64,000 bases of DNA from JBGRQA01 sp041725895 (GTDB lineage: Bacteria > Bacteroidota > Bacteroidia > Bacteroidales > Marinifilaceae): the NCBI GenBank assembly GCA_041725895.1, contig JBGRQA010000021.1, positions 40,216 through 104,215 on the forward strand, given 5' to 3'. The position numbers were made by a program, and so were the translations under genes. The notes under the pieces are model-generated. The model did not search any database. It was given only the letters and a program-made list of their open reading frames with translations, and was not told the origin of the DNA. Positions 25,809-34,782 of the stretch are shown here, one piece after another (the first letter of the stretch is position 1; each line of letters begins with the position of its first letter).

Positions 25809-26504
25809 ATGAAAAGGATTTTATCTTTTATTGATTGGATAAAGCAGGAGAAAATAAGGTTTTTTTCCTCTTCGAATTTTAGAGAAGAAATGGCCAACTG
25901 GATTTCTCATGCTTTGGGGGTTTTGTTTGGTGCGCTTGCAGGGGGATGGATGTTGATTCTGGCTTTTGAACAGCAATCATTGGGCTGTTTTGTTGCAACA
26001 GGGGTGTATGTGGCTAGTTTCATTTTGTTGTATTCATCTTCTACTCTTTACCATATCTTTCATGCTCACCCCAAGCGTAAAATTTTCCGACTATTGGACC
26101 ATATAAGTATTTATGTATTAATAGCTGGAAGTTATACCCCGTTTTTAGTTTGTTATATGGATAATTTTACCGGTCGGATTTACCTTTGGATATTGTGGGT
26201 TCTTGTGGTGCTGGGGAGTTTGTTTAAGCTTCTGTTTTTAGGAAGATACAAATGGATTTCTCTGTTGTTGTATTTATTTATGGGGTGGATTGCGGTTTTT
26301 ATTTTTCCTGTTTTTTACAATGAACTGCCCATTTATAGTTTCGTAGGTATTGTTGTTGGAGGATTGTTTTATAGTTTGGGTGTGGTTTTCTATGTTTGGA
26401 AGAGGTTGTACTTCAATCATTTCATTTGGCATCTTTTTGTTATGGCAGGCAGTATTTCCCACTTTGTTGCGGTTTACTATAGTATTGTGAGCCTTCAGAA
26501 ATAG
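25809..26504 (+). CDS. trhA: Hemolysin III family (TrhA/PAQR-like) membrane protein
   Basis: 231 residues with seven predicted membrane helices. Conserved PAQR features are present: EEMANWISHALGVLFG (Glu, His) in the first helix, SSTLYHIFHAH with the Ser/His pair, LDHISIYVLIAGSYTPF (Asp-His) and the C-terminal FNHFIWHLFVMAGSISHF. These His and Asp residues form the metal site common to PAQR/CREST membrane hydrolases. Bacterial members affect membrane fluidity and are annotated as hemolysin III without proven haemolytic action. It stands alone under its own promoter. Confidence 0.92.
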   Translation: MKRILSFIDWIKQEKIRFFSSSNFREEMANWISHALGVLFGALAGGWMLILAFEQQSLGCFVATGVYVASFILLYSSSTLYHIFHAHPKRKIFRLLDHISIYVLIAGSYTPFLVCYMDNFTGRIYLWILWVLVVLGSLFKLLFLGRYKWISLLLYLFMGWIAVFIFPVFYNELPIYSFVGIVVGGLFYSLGVVFYVWKRLYFNHFIWHLFVMAGSISHFVAVYYSIVSLQK

Positions 26505-26586
26505 GGAAGTTGTTATTTGCTATAGTCAAATGGGAATGGAGATTTTTAATTCTGTGTTTCGTTTTTCGAAGAAAAACAAGGCTTTG

Positions 26587-26636
26587 GCAGTTGGCCTTTG
26601 TCGGTTGATTCAATCGAAACGCTAAAGGCCAACTGC
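26587..26636. terminator. Large palindrome between convergent genes (terminator-like repeat)
   Basis: GCAGTTGGCCTTT (26587-26599) and AAAGGCCAACTGC (26624-26636) form a perfect 13-bp stem with a 24-base loop that itself has a partial dyad. A-rich sequence lies on the left and AAAAA on the right. Related GGCCTTTGGC-type sequence occurs at 46648-46662. It may end both flanking convergent genes. Confidence 0.55.
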
Positions 26637-26755
26637 TAAAAACTTGTGCTAAAAAGTAATCAATTAGTCGGTTATCAAAGGATTGTAGTCCTGTTCTTGG
26701 GCTTGGCTTGTTGGAAAGTTTTACTTTAACTTCTATGTACTCCGATTGTCATATT

Positions 26756-27082
26756 CTAGTTTAGTTTGCAGTTTTCTACGTACCAGGCTACAGGATGATC
26801 GTTACCATTAATCAATTCCTGAATTATTTTTCGATTATCCCATCGGGCTGCACAAGAAGTTGTTTGATCCAGGGCTTTGGAGAGTTTTGTCCAGTTGTTC
26901 ATAACCTCCAGGCTCAATTGGTCTTCAAATTCCTTAAAAGCCTTAACAGCACAGTCTCCGCAAAAATGAATTTTGTTTTCAAGGGGTTTCAGTTTGTCAT
27001 TTGTTGTGAAAATGTGTTCACCTACTTTAAAATATTCATCTTCCCTCAGGTTGAGGGTCATCTCAAGGTTTATTGTGGTCAT
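26756..27082 (-). CDS. Small hypothetical protein with CxxC motif
   Basis: 108 residues, not recognised. The central segment HFCGDCAVKAFKEFEDQL has a CxxC pair, with further single Cys residues later (TSCAARW, ENCKLN). The N-terminus (TTINLEMTLNLREDEYFKVGEHIF) looks like a small beta domain. There is no signal peptide, so it is probably cytosolic and may bind a metal. The frame and composition look coding, with good use of ATG and a proper stop, but no homologue comes to mind. Confidence 0.6.
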   Translation of the reverse strand: MTTINLEMTLNLREDEYFKVGEHIFTTNDKLKPLENKIHFCGDCAVKAFKEFEDQLSLEVMNNWTKLSKALDQTTSCAARWDNRKIIQELINGNDHPVAWYVENCKLN

Positions 27083-27411
27083 TTTTTTAGTGTTTAGATT
27101 AGTATTTGGATTGATTTAGTTACGGTTTTAAAATTCGTCCTATGCAAACGTTTTAAATAATAAAGAGACTCGTTAATAAATTTAAGTAAATTTTGTTTTT
27201 GATAAAAATAAAAAATTCAAAATGAGAAGACTAGGTCGTTCTATTTGGTTGAGTGTGATGAAAAAAATCCTTAATATTATTGGCAAGGAAAGATTTTCGG
27301 GACTTGAGTAGAATATTTCTGAATTAGGGGAAAAAAGATCGGGAAAATTTATTGGCAGATTGTAGAATGGGCACCTTTTGACATTAACGAAATAAGGTTT
27401 TTATATTTTTA
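27083..27411. other. Intergenic region downstream of tryptophanase
   Basis: No gene seen. It is AT-rich, and no exact -7 motif was found for the minus-strand CxxC gene. Confidence 0.4.
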
Positions 27412-27446
27412 GAATAAAAAAAGACCTTCGTTTTTGCGAAGGTCTT
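27412..27446 (-). terminator. Terminator of tnaA
   Basis: AAGACCTTCG (27421-27430) pairs with CGAAGGTCTT (27437-27446). On the minus strand the stem is followed by a run of T's (A's at 27412-27420). It lies 35 bp after the tryptophanase stop. Confidence 0.9.
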
Positions 27447-27480
27447 ATAGGTTAGTGGTTAGTGTATGAAAAGTTCAGCT

Positions 27481-28860
27481 TTAGCTGATTTTCTCTAATT
27501 CTACAGTGAAATGGCGCATAATGGGTGCTTCGTTTACGATACGCAAACCATGTTTTATTTCTTGACGTCGATCGTACACATTCTTTAATGCAGCTGCCAC
27601 TACATCCATGTGGTTGTTGGTATAGGTTCTACGTGGTATGGCCAAACGCAGCAATTCCATTTTAGGGTAGCGATTTTCTCGAGTAACAGGATCACGATCG
27701 GCCAGAAGGGTTCCAATTTCTACCCCACGGATTCCAGCCTCCAAGTACAGTTCACACGCCAGGGTTTGTGCCTGGTATTCCTCTTGAGGTAGGTGACTCA
27801 AAATTTTCTTAGCATCTACAAAAATAGCATGGCCACCTACTGGTTTTTGATATGGAATTCCATATTCATCCAATTTGGCACCTAAGTATTCTACTTGCTT
27901 GATTCGAGTGTCCAAATAGTCAAATTCAGTACCCTCGTCCAGCCCTTGGGCCAATGCATTCATGTCTCGTCCAGACATTCCGCCGTAGGTTACAAAACCT
28001 TCGAACATGATGTTGTAGGTCCAGGCTTGTTTCCATAACTTTTCGTCTCTAAAGCCAATGAATCCCCCCATATTTACGATGGCATCTTTTTTGGAACTCA
28101 TGGTTGCCATATCGGCATATTCGTACATCTCACGAACAATTTCCTTGATGGTTTTGTCCTGGTAACCTTCTTCTCTCAATTTGATGAAGTAGGCATTTTC
28201 TGCAAATCTTGCAGAATCAAAGCAAACCGGAATATCATATTTTTTGGCCAGGGCTGAAACTCCCTTGATATTTTCCAGTGAAACAGGCTGTCCGCCCGAA
28301 GAGTTACAGGTTACGGTAACGATGATCATTGGAATTTGTTCCTTAGGGTAGGTTGCCAATACTTCCTCCAGTTTTACCAAATCAATATTTCCTTTAAAAG
28401 GATGATCTATCTCTGTATCGAAAGCTTCATCAATAGTACAATCTACAGCAGTTGCCTTGCGGAATTCAATATGTCCTTTGGTTGTATCGAAGTGGGAGTT
28501 GCCGGGAACAATATCCCCTTCTTTTACCAGACAGCTGTGAAGTACGTTCTCAGCAGCACGCCCCTGGTGTGTTGGAAGAAAATATTCGAATCCAAGAATA
28601 TTCTGGATGGCTTCTTTCATGCGATAGTAGGAGCGGGCACCTGCATAGCTTTCATCTCCCTCCATTAGTGCAGACCATTGCTTGTCGCTCATGGCTCCGG
28701 TTCCGGAATCAGTCAGTAAATCAATAAATACGTGATCGCTCTTGAGGTTGAATAGATTGTAGTTGGCTTCTTTCAACCATTGTTCTCTTTCTTCACGGGT
28801 ACTTTTGCGGATGGTTTCAACCATCTTAATTTTAAATGATTCAGCGAATGGTAATTCCAT
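27481..28860 (-). CDS. tnaA: Tryptophanase (tryptophan indole-lyase)
   Basis: 459 residues, full length. A PLP enzyme cleaving tryptophan to indole, pyruvate and ammonia. Conserved blocks are FIDLLTDSGTGAMSDKQW, PTHQGRAAEN, SNS-like NSSGGQPVS, DSARFAENAYFI and the PLP lysine in MSSKKDA. The related tyrosine phenol-lyase has S-M-E-R in the substrate-site segment; this protein has GVEIGTLL, as in tryptophanase, so indole-lyase is preferred. It stands alone with a strong terminator. No tnaC-like Trp-containing leader and no Trp permease were seen nearby. Confidence 0.93.
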   Translation of the reverse strand: MELPFAESFKIKMVETIRKSTREEREQWLKEANYNLFNLKSDHVFIDLLTDSGTGAMSDKQWSALMEGDESYAGARSYYRMKEAIQNILGFEYFLPTHQGRAAENVLHSCLVKEGDIVPGNSHFDTTKGHIEFRKATAVDCTIDEAFDTEIDHPFKGNIDLVKLEEVLATYPKEQIPMIIVTVTCNSSGGQPVSLENIKGVSALAKKYDIPVCFDSARFAENAYFIKLREEGYQDKTIKEIVREMYEYADMATMSSKKDAIVNMGGFIGFRDEKLWKQAWTYNIMFEGFVTYGGMSGRDMNALAQGLDEGTEFDYLDTRIKQVEYLGAKLDEYGIPYQKPVGGHAIFVDAKKILSHLPQEEYQAQTLACELYLEAGIRGVEIGTLLADRDPVTRENRYPKMELLRLAIPRRTYTNNHMDVVAAALKNVYDRRQEIKHGLRIVNEAPIMRHFTVELEKIS

Positions 28861-29544
28861 AATATATGGCTTATTAGATTAATGTAAATGTTAGTTCGAA
28901 ATTGTTTTTTTTAGTGTATACGAAGACAAAAATCATCTGTGTACAGGTTCCATTAAAGCAACAGGCTATTTAGGGGTAGTTGCTCGAATGGAATGCGTAG
29001 GGCGTTGATTTGCAGTCTCCCAAGCTAAATTGATTTTATCGAACTAGGGGTGTTATTTGTTTGGCAACAGGATGCAATAATCCCATTGCTGGTGTGATCT
29101 ATAATTAACAAGTGAATGAATGCAGGAGATAGAAAGTCCTGACGAATTTAGGCAGCGTGAAATTCGTCTCTGTTTTTGATGTTGAGGTAGATTTTATGTG
29201 TAAGCAGCGGAAGCTTGTACATAGTTGTCATTCTTTTTGTTTTGATGTTGTTCAAAAATAAACTTTTTTCGAATGAAACAAAAAATGCGGTTTGATTTTT
29301 TTTGTGATTCCAGTGAAATAAATCTTCCGAAATCCCCGTTTTGCAAACGATTCCGTTGTTTTTTTGGGTCAATCTTTTTTTAAAGAATAATTTATTTCTC
29401 ATTTTTGTTGGTGTGCGATTCCGATGGAACGATATTTGAAAGTTCCATGGCTTGGAAGGATAGTATTGTTTTTTCTGAAAGGAGACAATTCAACTATTTT
29501 TTCCTTCGCACATTTGACTTTGTAATTTTTTCTGTAAACGCCCC
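28861..29544. other. Long divergent intergenic region upstream of tnaA and the DUF3078 gene
   Basis: 684 bp with no convincing gene. A dyad GACGAATTT-N10-AAATTCGTC (29141-29168) overlaps the end of a possible 27-codon minus-strand leader ORF. A second dyad, ATGGAAC-N11-GTTCCAT (29424-29448), lies ~100 bp before the DUF3078 start and could be an operator. No exact -7 motif was found for either gene. Confidence 0.4.
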
Positions 29545-31182
29545 ATGATTAGATTTTTTGCTGCTTTGGCAGTTTTTTTAATTCCGCTTTTCTCGAAAGC
29601 ACAAACCCAACAGCAGGAATTACCAGTAAAGGATAGCATAAACTATATTCCTTTGTTAAATTCCTTCAGTCCACTTCAAAAGCAGTTGCAACATACTCCT
29701 TCTGATTTGGAGAAGTATTTAAAAGCAGATACGATTTTGCCAAAGATTGCAGATCCGCTTGAAGGAATTGATAACGTTGGTTTACGGTATACTGTGCGAA
29801 GTCTGGAAGAAGATTATCCTCAAAATGGACATGTGCAGGATTCATTGCAACAGGCTGTTCGGATTCTTTTGAACTATGCAAAAAATGATAGTGTTCGATC
29901 GATGGTAAATTACCTGAAAGACTACATTTCGAGACAGCACCAAACGGATGCAGCCCTTCGGATTGTGAAACGGAAGATTGAAACTGATAGTCTTTTGAGT
30001 TACGATCCGGAAGTAACGCCAGAGGAGTCGGATGCCGAATGGCAGGAGGAAGCGCTGAATTTAATGTACAACTACATCGAGAATGATTCTGTAAATCAAT
30101 GGTTGCGGGAGATCAGCCGTGATTCGGTTCATGTGGGACTGAAGAATTTCATGAATGATTCGCTTGGATTTTGGGTGAATAATGGTAGAAGAACTTACAA
30201 GCGATTCTGGTTGAAAAAGAGCAAGCGTGATTCTATCGGAATTTGGGTGCAGAATGCTCCGCATCGCTCTTTACGCATTCTGGTGGACGACGACGTTTAC
30301 CAAGAGTCGGTGCAAAGGACCCGTAAACGGGGGACTCGGGTAAAGCTGGAGGAAAAGATTTCTGAAGAAGATTATCAATTAGCGAATATTATGAAACGGG
30401 AACGACTTCATGAAATATGGAAAGTAGGTTCCGTAACTGGTTTGGCCTTGAACCAGGGGCATGTGAGCAACTGGGCGGAAGGGGGCGAAAGTTCCGTTTC
30501 GGCTTTGGCTACTGTAAATATGTTCGCCAAATACAAGAAGGGCAATACACAGTGGGATAACACTCTGGATATAAAATACGGGGTTTTGAAAACAGGTGAA
30601 AATGGTTTTCGAAAGAATGAGGATAAATTGGAACTTAATACCAAATATGGTCAGAAGGCAGTGGACAATTGGTTCTACTCCGCTATGTTCAATATGAAAA
30701 CTCAGATGTTTCGTGGTTATGAATATCCGGATGATGACGAGGTCTTGGTTTCCAGCTTTATGGCTCCCGCCTATTTCCTCTTTTCTCTCGGTATGGATTA
30801 CAAACCCAAAGATGAACTTTCCGTATTTCTATCTCCTGTTACTGGTAAATGGACCTATGTAAAGGATACAACACAGATTGATCAGACAAAATACGGTATT
30901 GACCCGGATAGTAGGACCAAAAAGGAAACAGGTTTTTATGTGAAACTTCTGCACAAGTGGACCATTACTCCGGATATTGTTTTGGATAACAAGGTAGAAC
31001 TTTATTCCAGTTATGCCAATAAGCCTAAAAACATTGATATTAACTGGGAATTGAATTTAGTTCTACAGGTAAATCAGTATATTAATACGAAAATTTCCAC
31101 CCATTTGATATCGGATGATGATACGGGCTCGAAAGTTCAGTTTAAGGAAAATCTTGCAGTGGGGGTAACCTATCAATTTTAG
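29545..31182 (+). CDS. DUF3078 domain-containing outer membrane protein
   Basis: 545 residues with a signal peptide (FFAALAVFLIPLFSKAQ). The N-terminal ~280 residues contain repeated charged segments with the pattern DSV-N-W-L/V-x-N (for example NDSVRSMVNYLKDY, NDSVNQWLREIS, NDSLGFWVNNG), roughly 25-35 residues apart. The C-terminal ~265 residues are DUF3078: WKVGSVTGLALNQGHVSNWAEGGE, then many amphipathic strands ending in GVTYQF, the aromatic C-terminus expected for a beta-barrel. The function of the family is unknown. The N-terminal repeat section is longer than usual for the family as I know it. Confidence 0.85.
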   Translation: MIRFFAALAVFLIPLFSKAQTQQQELPVKDSINYIPLLNSFSPLQKQLQHTPSDLEKYLKADTILPKIADPLEGIDNVGLRYTVRSLEEDYPQNGHVQDSLQQAVRILLNYAKNDSVRSMVNYLKDYISRQHQTDAALRIVKRKIETDSLLSYDPEVTPEESDAEWQEEALNLMYNYIENDSVNQWLREISRDSVHVGLKNFMNDSLGFWVNNGRRTYKRFWLKKSKRDSIGIWVQNAPHRSLRILVDDDVYQESVQRTRKRGTRVKLEEKISEEDYQLANIMKRERLHEIWKVGSVTGLALNQGHVSNWAEGGESSVSALATVNMFAKYKKGNTQWDNTLDIKYGVLKTGENGFRKNEDKLELNTKYGQKAVDNWFYSAMFNMKTQMFRGYEYPDDDEVLVSSFMAPAYFLFSLGMDYKPKDELSVFLSPVTGKWTYVKDTTQIDQTKYGIDPDSRTKKETGFYVKLLHKWTITPDIVLDNKVELYSSYANKPKNIDINWELNLVLQVNQYINTKISTHLISDDDTGSKVQFKENLAVGVTYQF

Positions 31183-31270
31183 CGAAGATATGTTTTTAAA
31201 CCTTTTGAGGAGTTCCGTTAATCATAAATTAATTACTATTTTGGAAGAGTCAAATTTAAATAATTAGCGT

Positions 31271-31738
31271 ATGAGTTTGAATTATAATGTGCCGGGTGTA
31301 GGGCCAATCATGATTGATACATTGGTTGTAGATTCCAATGGAACAATGACTGTGAAGGGAGAGATTGTGCCAGGAGTGATTGAAAAGGTACACCATCTGC
31401 AATCTTTGGGAGTGAATGTGGTGATGATTTCTTCCGATCAGAGAGGAAATGCTCGTGATTTGGCCCAGTCAAGTGGGATATCATACTATGAAGCAGCTAA
31501 CTCCCGTGAGAAGGAAGATATTTTGCTTTCTTTGGGAAGTCAGAATGTTGCAGCTATCGGTAATGCTCGTATTGATATCGGTCTGTTTGTACAATCCATT
31601 GTTTCCGTAGCTACTTTGCAGGCTGAAGGGATTCATAAAGATATAATTGATCATGTGGATGTAATTGTTCCTTCTGTGAATGATGCTTTGGATTTCTTCC
31701 TGGATGAAAATACTTTTATTGCTACAATGAAGCGATAG
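31271..31738 (+). CDS. HAD-like hydrolase of the soluble P-type ATPase domain type
   Basis: 155 residues. The first motif is VVDSNGTMT, with Asn replacing the second Asp of the usual DxDGT; this is normal for the small soluble P-type ATPase-like group (COG4087). Motif II lies at VVMISSDQRGN and the last motif at AAIGNARIDIGLF. These proteins are cytosolic, phosphatase-like, and of unknown substrate. It starts 88 bp after the DUF3078 gene and is followed by the rhodanese gene. Confidence 0.8.
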   Translation: MSLNYNVPGVGPIMIDTLVVDSNGTMTVKGEIVPGVIEKVHHLQSLGVNVVMISSDQRGNARDLAQSSGISYYEAANSREKEDILLSLGSQNVAAIGNARIDIGLFVQSIVSVATLQAEGIHKDIIDHVDVIVPSVNDALDFFLDENTFIATMKR

Positions 31739-31861
31739 TTTTTATCGTACTTTGAAATACAGAATCTCCCTTTTGGGAGATTTTTTTTTGAATGGTAGGA
31801 TAGATTTGATTCCGGGAAGTTATATTTTACTATTTTGAGCAAAATTTAACAACTATTTCTA

Positions 31862-32296
31862 TTGGATAAATATTTAATCATAGGGTCCATATTCGCATTG
31901 CTTTTTGGTGTTTATTGGTATTTTATCAAATCCCATGATTGTGCTGGTTATACTTCGGTTAAAGGGAAAAGTCTGAAGAAGTATCTTAAGCCGGGAGTTC
32001 TGAGGGATTTACTTGAAAATCTTCCCGAAGATATATGGCTTATTGATGTTCGGGAAGAAATCTACTATGAGGATGGACATTTGCCCTGTGCCCGGAATTT
32101 CCCCTTCGATAGGGTAGAGGAGTGGGCGATGCATATCCCCATGGATAAAAAATTGATTCTTTATTGCGAATTGAGTTACAAAACCCAGCAGGTGATCGAA
32201 TACCTGGAGAAGCAGGGATTTGATCAAATGCTAAATTGGGGTAAGCTATCCCGCTGGGAATATGATATGGTAAGCGAAATCGAAGAAACGCCCTAG
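31862..32296 (+). CDS. Membrane-anchored rhodanese-like domain protein
   Basis: 144 residues from a TTG start; no in-frame ATG exists near the 5' end, so TTG is the best choice. An N-terminal helix (LIIGSIFALLFGVYWYFI) anchors it to the membrane. The rhodanese domain follows with LIDVREEIYYEDGHLPCARNFP and an active-site loop CELSYKT with the catalytic Cys. It may handle sulfane sulfur at the membrane face. Its 3' end overlaps the convergent macrodomain gene by 4 bp. Confidence 0.8.
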   Translation: MDKYLIIGSIFALLFGVYWYFIKSHDCAGYTSVKGKSLKKYLKPGVLRDLLENLPEDIWLIDVREEIYYEDGHLPCARNFPFDRVEEWAMHIPMDKKLILYCELSYKTQQVIEYLEKQGFDQMLNWGKLSRWEYDMVSEIEETP

Positions 32297-32787
32297 AGTA
32301 GGTTCTGGTAGATTTCGAAATTTTCGGCATCAAACACACAGAAGGTTACCTCTAATGCAGGATTTTGTTTAAGGTAATTTTTAACGCTCCGAATTGCAAT
32401 TTTAGCGGCTTCCTTTTTGGGGTAACCATAAACTCCTGTGCTGATGTTGGGAAAAGCTATGCTCTTAAGTTCATTTTGAGCGGCAAGTTCCAGACTTTTG
32501 GTGTAGCAGCTGGCCAGAAGGGCGGCTTCGTTTTTATCTCCTCCCTTCCAAATGGGCCCTACGGTATGGATAACGAATTGCGCGGGCAATCGGTATCCTT
32601 TAGTGATTTTTGCTTCTCCGGTAGGGCATCCATGCAGATTTCTGCACTCTTCCAGTAATTCAGCCCCTGCCTTCCGATGAATGGCTCCATCTACACCACC
32701 TCCACCTAATAGTGTGGAATTGGCTGCATTAACAATAGCATCTACGGCTAATTGTGTAATATCTCCCCGAAATAATTTGATTCCCAT
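32293..32787 (-). CDS. Macro domain protein (O-acetyl-ADP-ribose deacetylase-like)
   Basis: 164 residues, a single macrodomain. The ADP-ribose site motifs are intact: IVNAANSTLLGGGGVDGAIH (Asn and GGGVD loop) and FPNISTGVYGYP. This is the YmdB/MacroD-type group, which hydrolyses O-acetyl-ADP-ribose or removes ADP-ribose from proteins. It is convergent with the rhodanese gene and divergent from pfkA. Confidence 0.92.
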   Translation of the reverse strand: MGIKLFRGDITQLAVDAIVNAANSTLLGGGGVDGAIHRKAGAELLEECRNLHGCPTGEAKITKGYRLPAQFVIHTVGPIWKGGDKNEAALLASCYTKSLELAAQNELKSIAFPNISTGVYGYPKKEAAKIAIRSVKNYLKQNPALEVTFCVFDAENFEIYQNLL

Positions 32788-32964
32788 TACTTTTGTTTTA
32801 AATTACAGTTAATCAAAATTAAGCAATTCAAATTCATTTTAAAAAACATTTCGGAAACGATTGCAATATCCTGAATATGAAATCTTTTGTAAATGGTCTA
32901 AAAAATATTTTTATTTTAGCGTCAGCTAGCCAAGTAATTTGATTGAAATAAAAAATTAACAATT

Positions 32965-34059
32965 ATGAAAAGAGTTTTAGTTGCAACAGGAGGTGGTGAT
33001 TGTCCCGGATTGAATGCTGTTATTCGGGCGATTGTAAAACGCGCTGCCCAGGAAAAAGATTGGGAAGTAGTGGGTAGCATTCAATCTTTTGACGGAATCT
33101 TAAAGGAACCTACCGAAATACGTATATTGGACGATAATGCAGTTAAAGGAATTCACTACCAGGGAGGAACCATTATTGGGACCACAACCAAAGGAGGTCC
33201 TTTTGCTTGGCCCATTAAAAAGAAAGATGGTACATGGGGTTCAGCAGATCGCTCTGATGAAATGATTCGCAAATTGCAATACCTGGGAATTGATGCGGTT
33301 ATCAGTATTGGTGGTGATGGTTCCCAAAAAATCTCTCAGGCTCTTTACGAAAAAGGATTGAATATTATCGGTGTGCCTAAAACCATTGATAATGATCTTT
33401 CCGCAACCGATTTTACTTTTGGTTATCAAACCGCAGTTCAAATTTCAACTGAGGCTGTAGATAAGTTGAAAACAACTGCTGCAAGTCACAACCGTATTCT
33501 GATTTTGGAAGTGATGGGACGTGATGCAGGATGGATTGGATTGAGTGCTGCTGTTGGTGGTGGTGCTGAGGTGTGCCTGATTCCTGAGATTCCTTACGAT
33601 ATCAAAAAGGTGAAGGAGAAATTGGATTCGCGCTTCCTGAAAGGAAAAGGTTTTGGGATTATCGTAGTTGCAGAAGGTGCAATGCCTAAAGGAGGAGAAG
33701 CTCTTGCTGCAGAAAGTGAAGAGGTTGGAAATCCAAACCTAAAGCTAAGTGGCGCTGCCGATCGTTTGGCTGCTGAATTGAAGGAAGCAGGAGTCGAAGC
33801 AGATATCCGTACCACTGTTCTGGGGCACTTGCAGCGTGGAGGTATTCCAATTGCTTACGATCGTGTATTGGCTACACAATTTGGTGTGAAGGCTTTCGAA
33901 ATGGTATTGGAAGGCAAATTTGGTCATATGGTGGCTTATCGTCATCCTGAAGTTGTTGCTGTACCACTTCCAGAGGCCATTGGTCAGCAGAACCTGGTGG
34001 ATCCAAAGAGTAATCTGGTGAAAACCGCAAAAGGGGTTGGCATCTGTTTTGGTGACTAA
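32965..34059 (+). CDS. pfkA: 6-phosphofructokinase
   Basis: 364 residues. Glycolytic phosphorylation of fructose 6-phosphate. Motifs: nucleotide/phosphate loop GGGDCPGLNAVIR (residues 9-21), GGDGS (116-120), catalytic PKTIDND (138-144) and GRDAGW. The Gly in GGDGS favours ATP as donor, while Lys in PKTID is the residue seen in PPi-dependent enzymes. This Gly/Lys pair is typical of the mixed-substrate PFK clade, so the donor is not certain, although ATP is the better guess. A strong terminator follows. Confidence 0.93.
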   Translation: MKRVLVATGGGDCPGLNAVIRAIVKRAAQEKDWEVVGSIQSFDGILKEPTEIRILDDNAVKGIHYQGGTIIGTTTKGGPFAWPIKKKDGTWGSADRSDEMIRKLQYLGIDAVISIGGDGSQKISQALYEKGLNIIGVPKTIDNDLSATDFTFGYQTAVQISTEAVDKLKTTAASHNRILILEVMGRDAGWIGLSAAVGGGAEVCLIPEIPYDIKKVKEKLDSRFLKGKGFGIIVVAEGAMPKGGEALAAESEEVGNPNLKLSGAADRLAAELKEAGVEADIRTTVLGHLQRGGIPIAYDRVLATQFGVKAFEMVLEGKFGHMVAYRHPEVVAVPLPEAIGQQNLVDPKSNLVKTAKGVGICFGD

Positions 34060-34082
34060 AACACGTTATGCTATAAGATTTC

Positions 34083-34116
34083 AGCCGGAGCTTCAATCGA
34101 AACTCCGGCTTTTTTG
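34083..34116 (+). terminator. Terminator of pfkA
   Basis: AGCCGGAG (34083-34090) pairs with CTCCGGCT (34103-34110), followed by a run of T's. It lies 23 bp after the stop codon. Confidence 0.9.
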
Positions 34117-34237
34117 TGTTATGGTTTTGGCGCCAATTAATGAGGTTGAAAAACCAGCAGCCATTCTGTAATGTTTGGATTGAATGTCTTGTTTTTTTAA
34201 TTAAGAAGGAGAGGGTTGCTTGCAAAATAGTTTTGAG

Positions 34238-34663
34238 TTACTCTAAAAATCGATTCTTCCATTCCTCTCTCGGTACCATGCATTGCTCCTTGCGTCCGAA
34301 CCATTTGTACCTGTTGTTTGCAATGAAATTGTACATGGAATCCCTAAAGCTGGAGGGGAGGAGTAGAAAACTACTGCAAAGGTTCCAGGGAAATTTAAGG
34401 TAATTGCAGATTCGAAGTGCAGCGGTAGAAAGTATGTAAGCTTGTCCGTTTTCGATAAACACAAGGCTTTTTAGCCCATTTGACTGCATATTATGAGCTT
34501 TAAGTAGCTCTTGTCCCCGGGCCGATTGCAAGGCGGCAAATCGAATTGTAGTGCTTCGTTCTCTGCGGAGGATAAATTGTACTGACTTCTCACAAAAATT
34601 GCAAACCCCATCGAATAGGACGATAGGTGGTGTGATTTTTTTATTTGCTGCATCCTTGAGCAT
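34238..34663 (-). CDS. DCC family thiol-disulfide oxidoreductase-like protein (DUF393)
   Basis: 141 residues. The family signature is LFDGVCNFCEKSVQFI, with the CxxC pair near residues 21-24, followed by IRFAALQS and a central SLVFIENGQAYILSTAAL. Members are small cytosolic thioredoxin-like proteins of unclear role. A -7 motif (minus-strand TACTTTTG, 34695-34688) lies ~25 bp upstream. Confidence 0.9.
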   Translation of the reverse strand: MLKDAANKKITPPIVLFDGVCNFCEKSVQFILRRERSTTIRFAALQSARGQELLKAHNMQSNGLKSLVFIENGQAYILSTAALRICNYLKFPWNLCSSFLLLPSSFRDSMYNFIANNRYKWFGRKEQCMVPREEWKNRFLE

Positions 34664-34687
34664 TTCTCGTTATTTGCAATCAATATA

Positions 34688-34695
34688 CAAAAGTA
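34688..34695 (-). promoter_or_regulatory. -7 promoter motif for the DCC gene
   Basis: The minus strand reads TACTTTTG, giving a leader of about 20 nt. A -33 element is not clear because the sequence above is a CTTGCTACTTG-family repeat. Confidence 0.4.
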
Positions 34696-34782
34696 GTAAC
34701 AAGTAGCAAGGGAGATAAGCTACTTTATGGAACTATCTTATCCCGGCTAACTTGTTATGGATTATTTTGCTTGTATCAGTTT

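Noticed and set aside
25612..25812. Plus-strand 66-codon frame before the TrhA-like gene
   Set aside because: It contains the predicted promoter and overlaps the next start; very rich in Phe/Trp/Cys from AT-rich non-coding DNA.
27481..28860. Tyrosine phenol-lyase instead of tryptophanase
   Set aside because: The substrate-site segment reads GVEIGTLL as in tryptophanase; tyrosine phenol-lyase has SMERG at this place.
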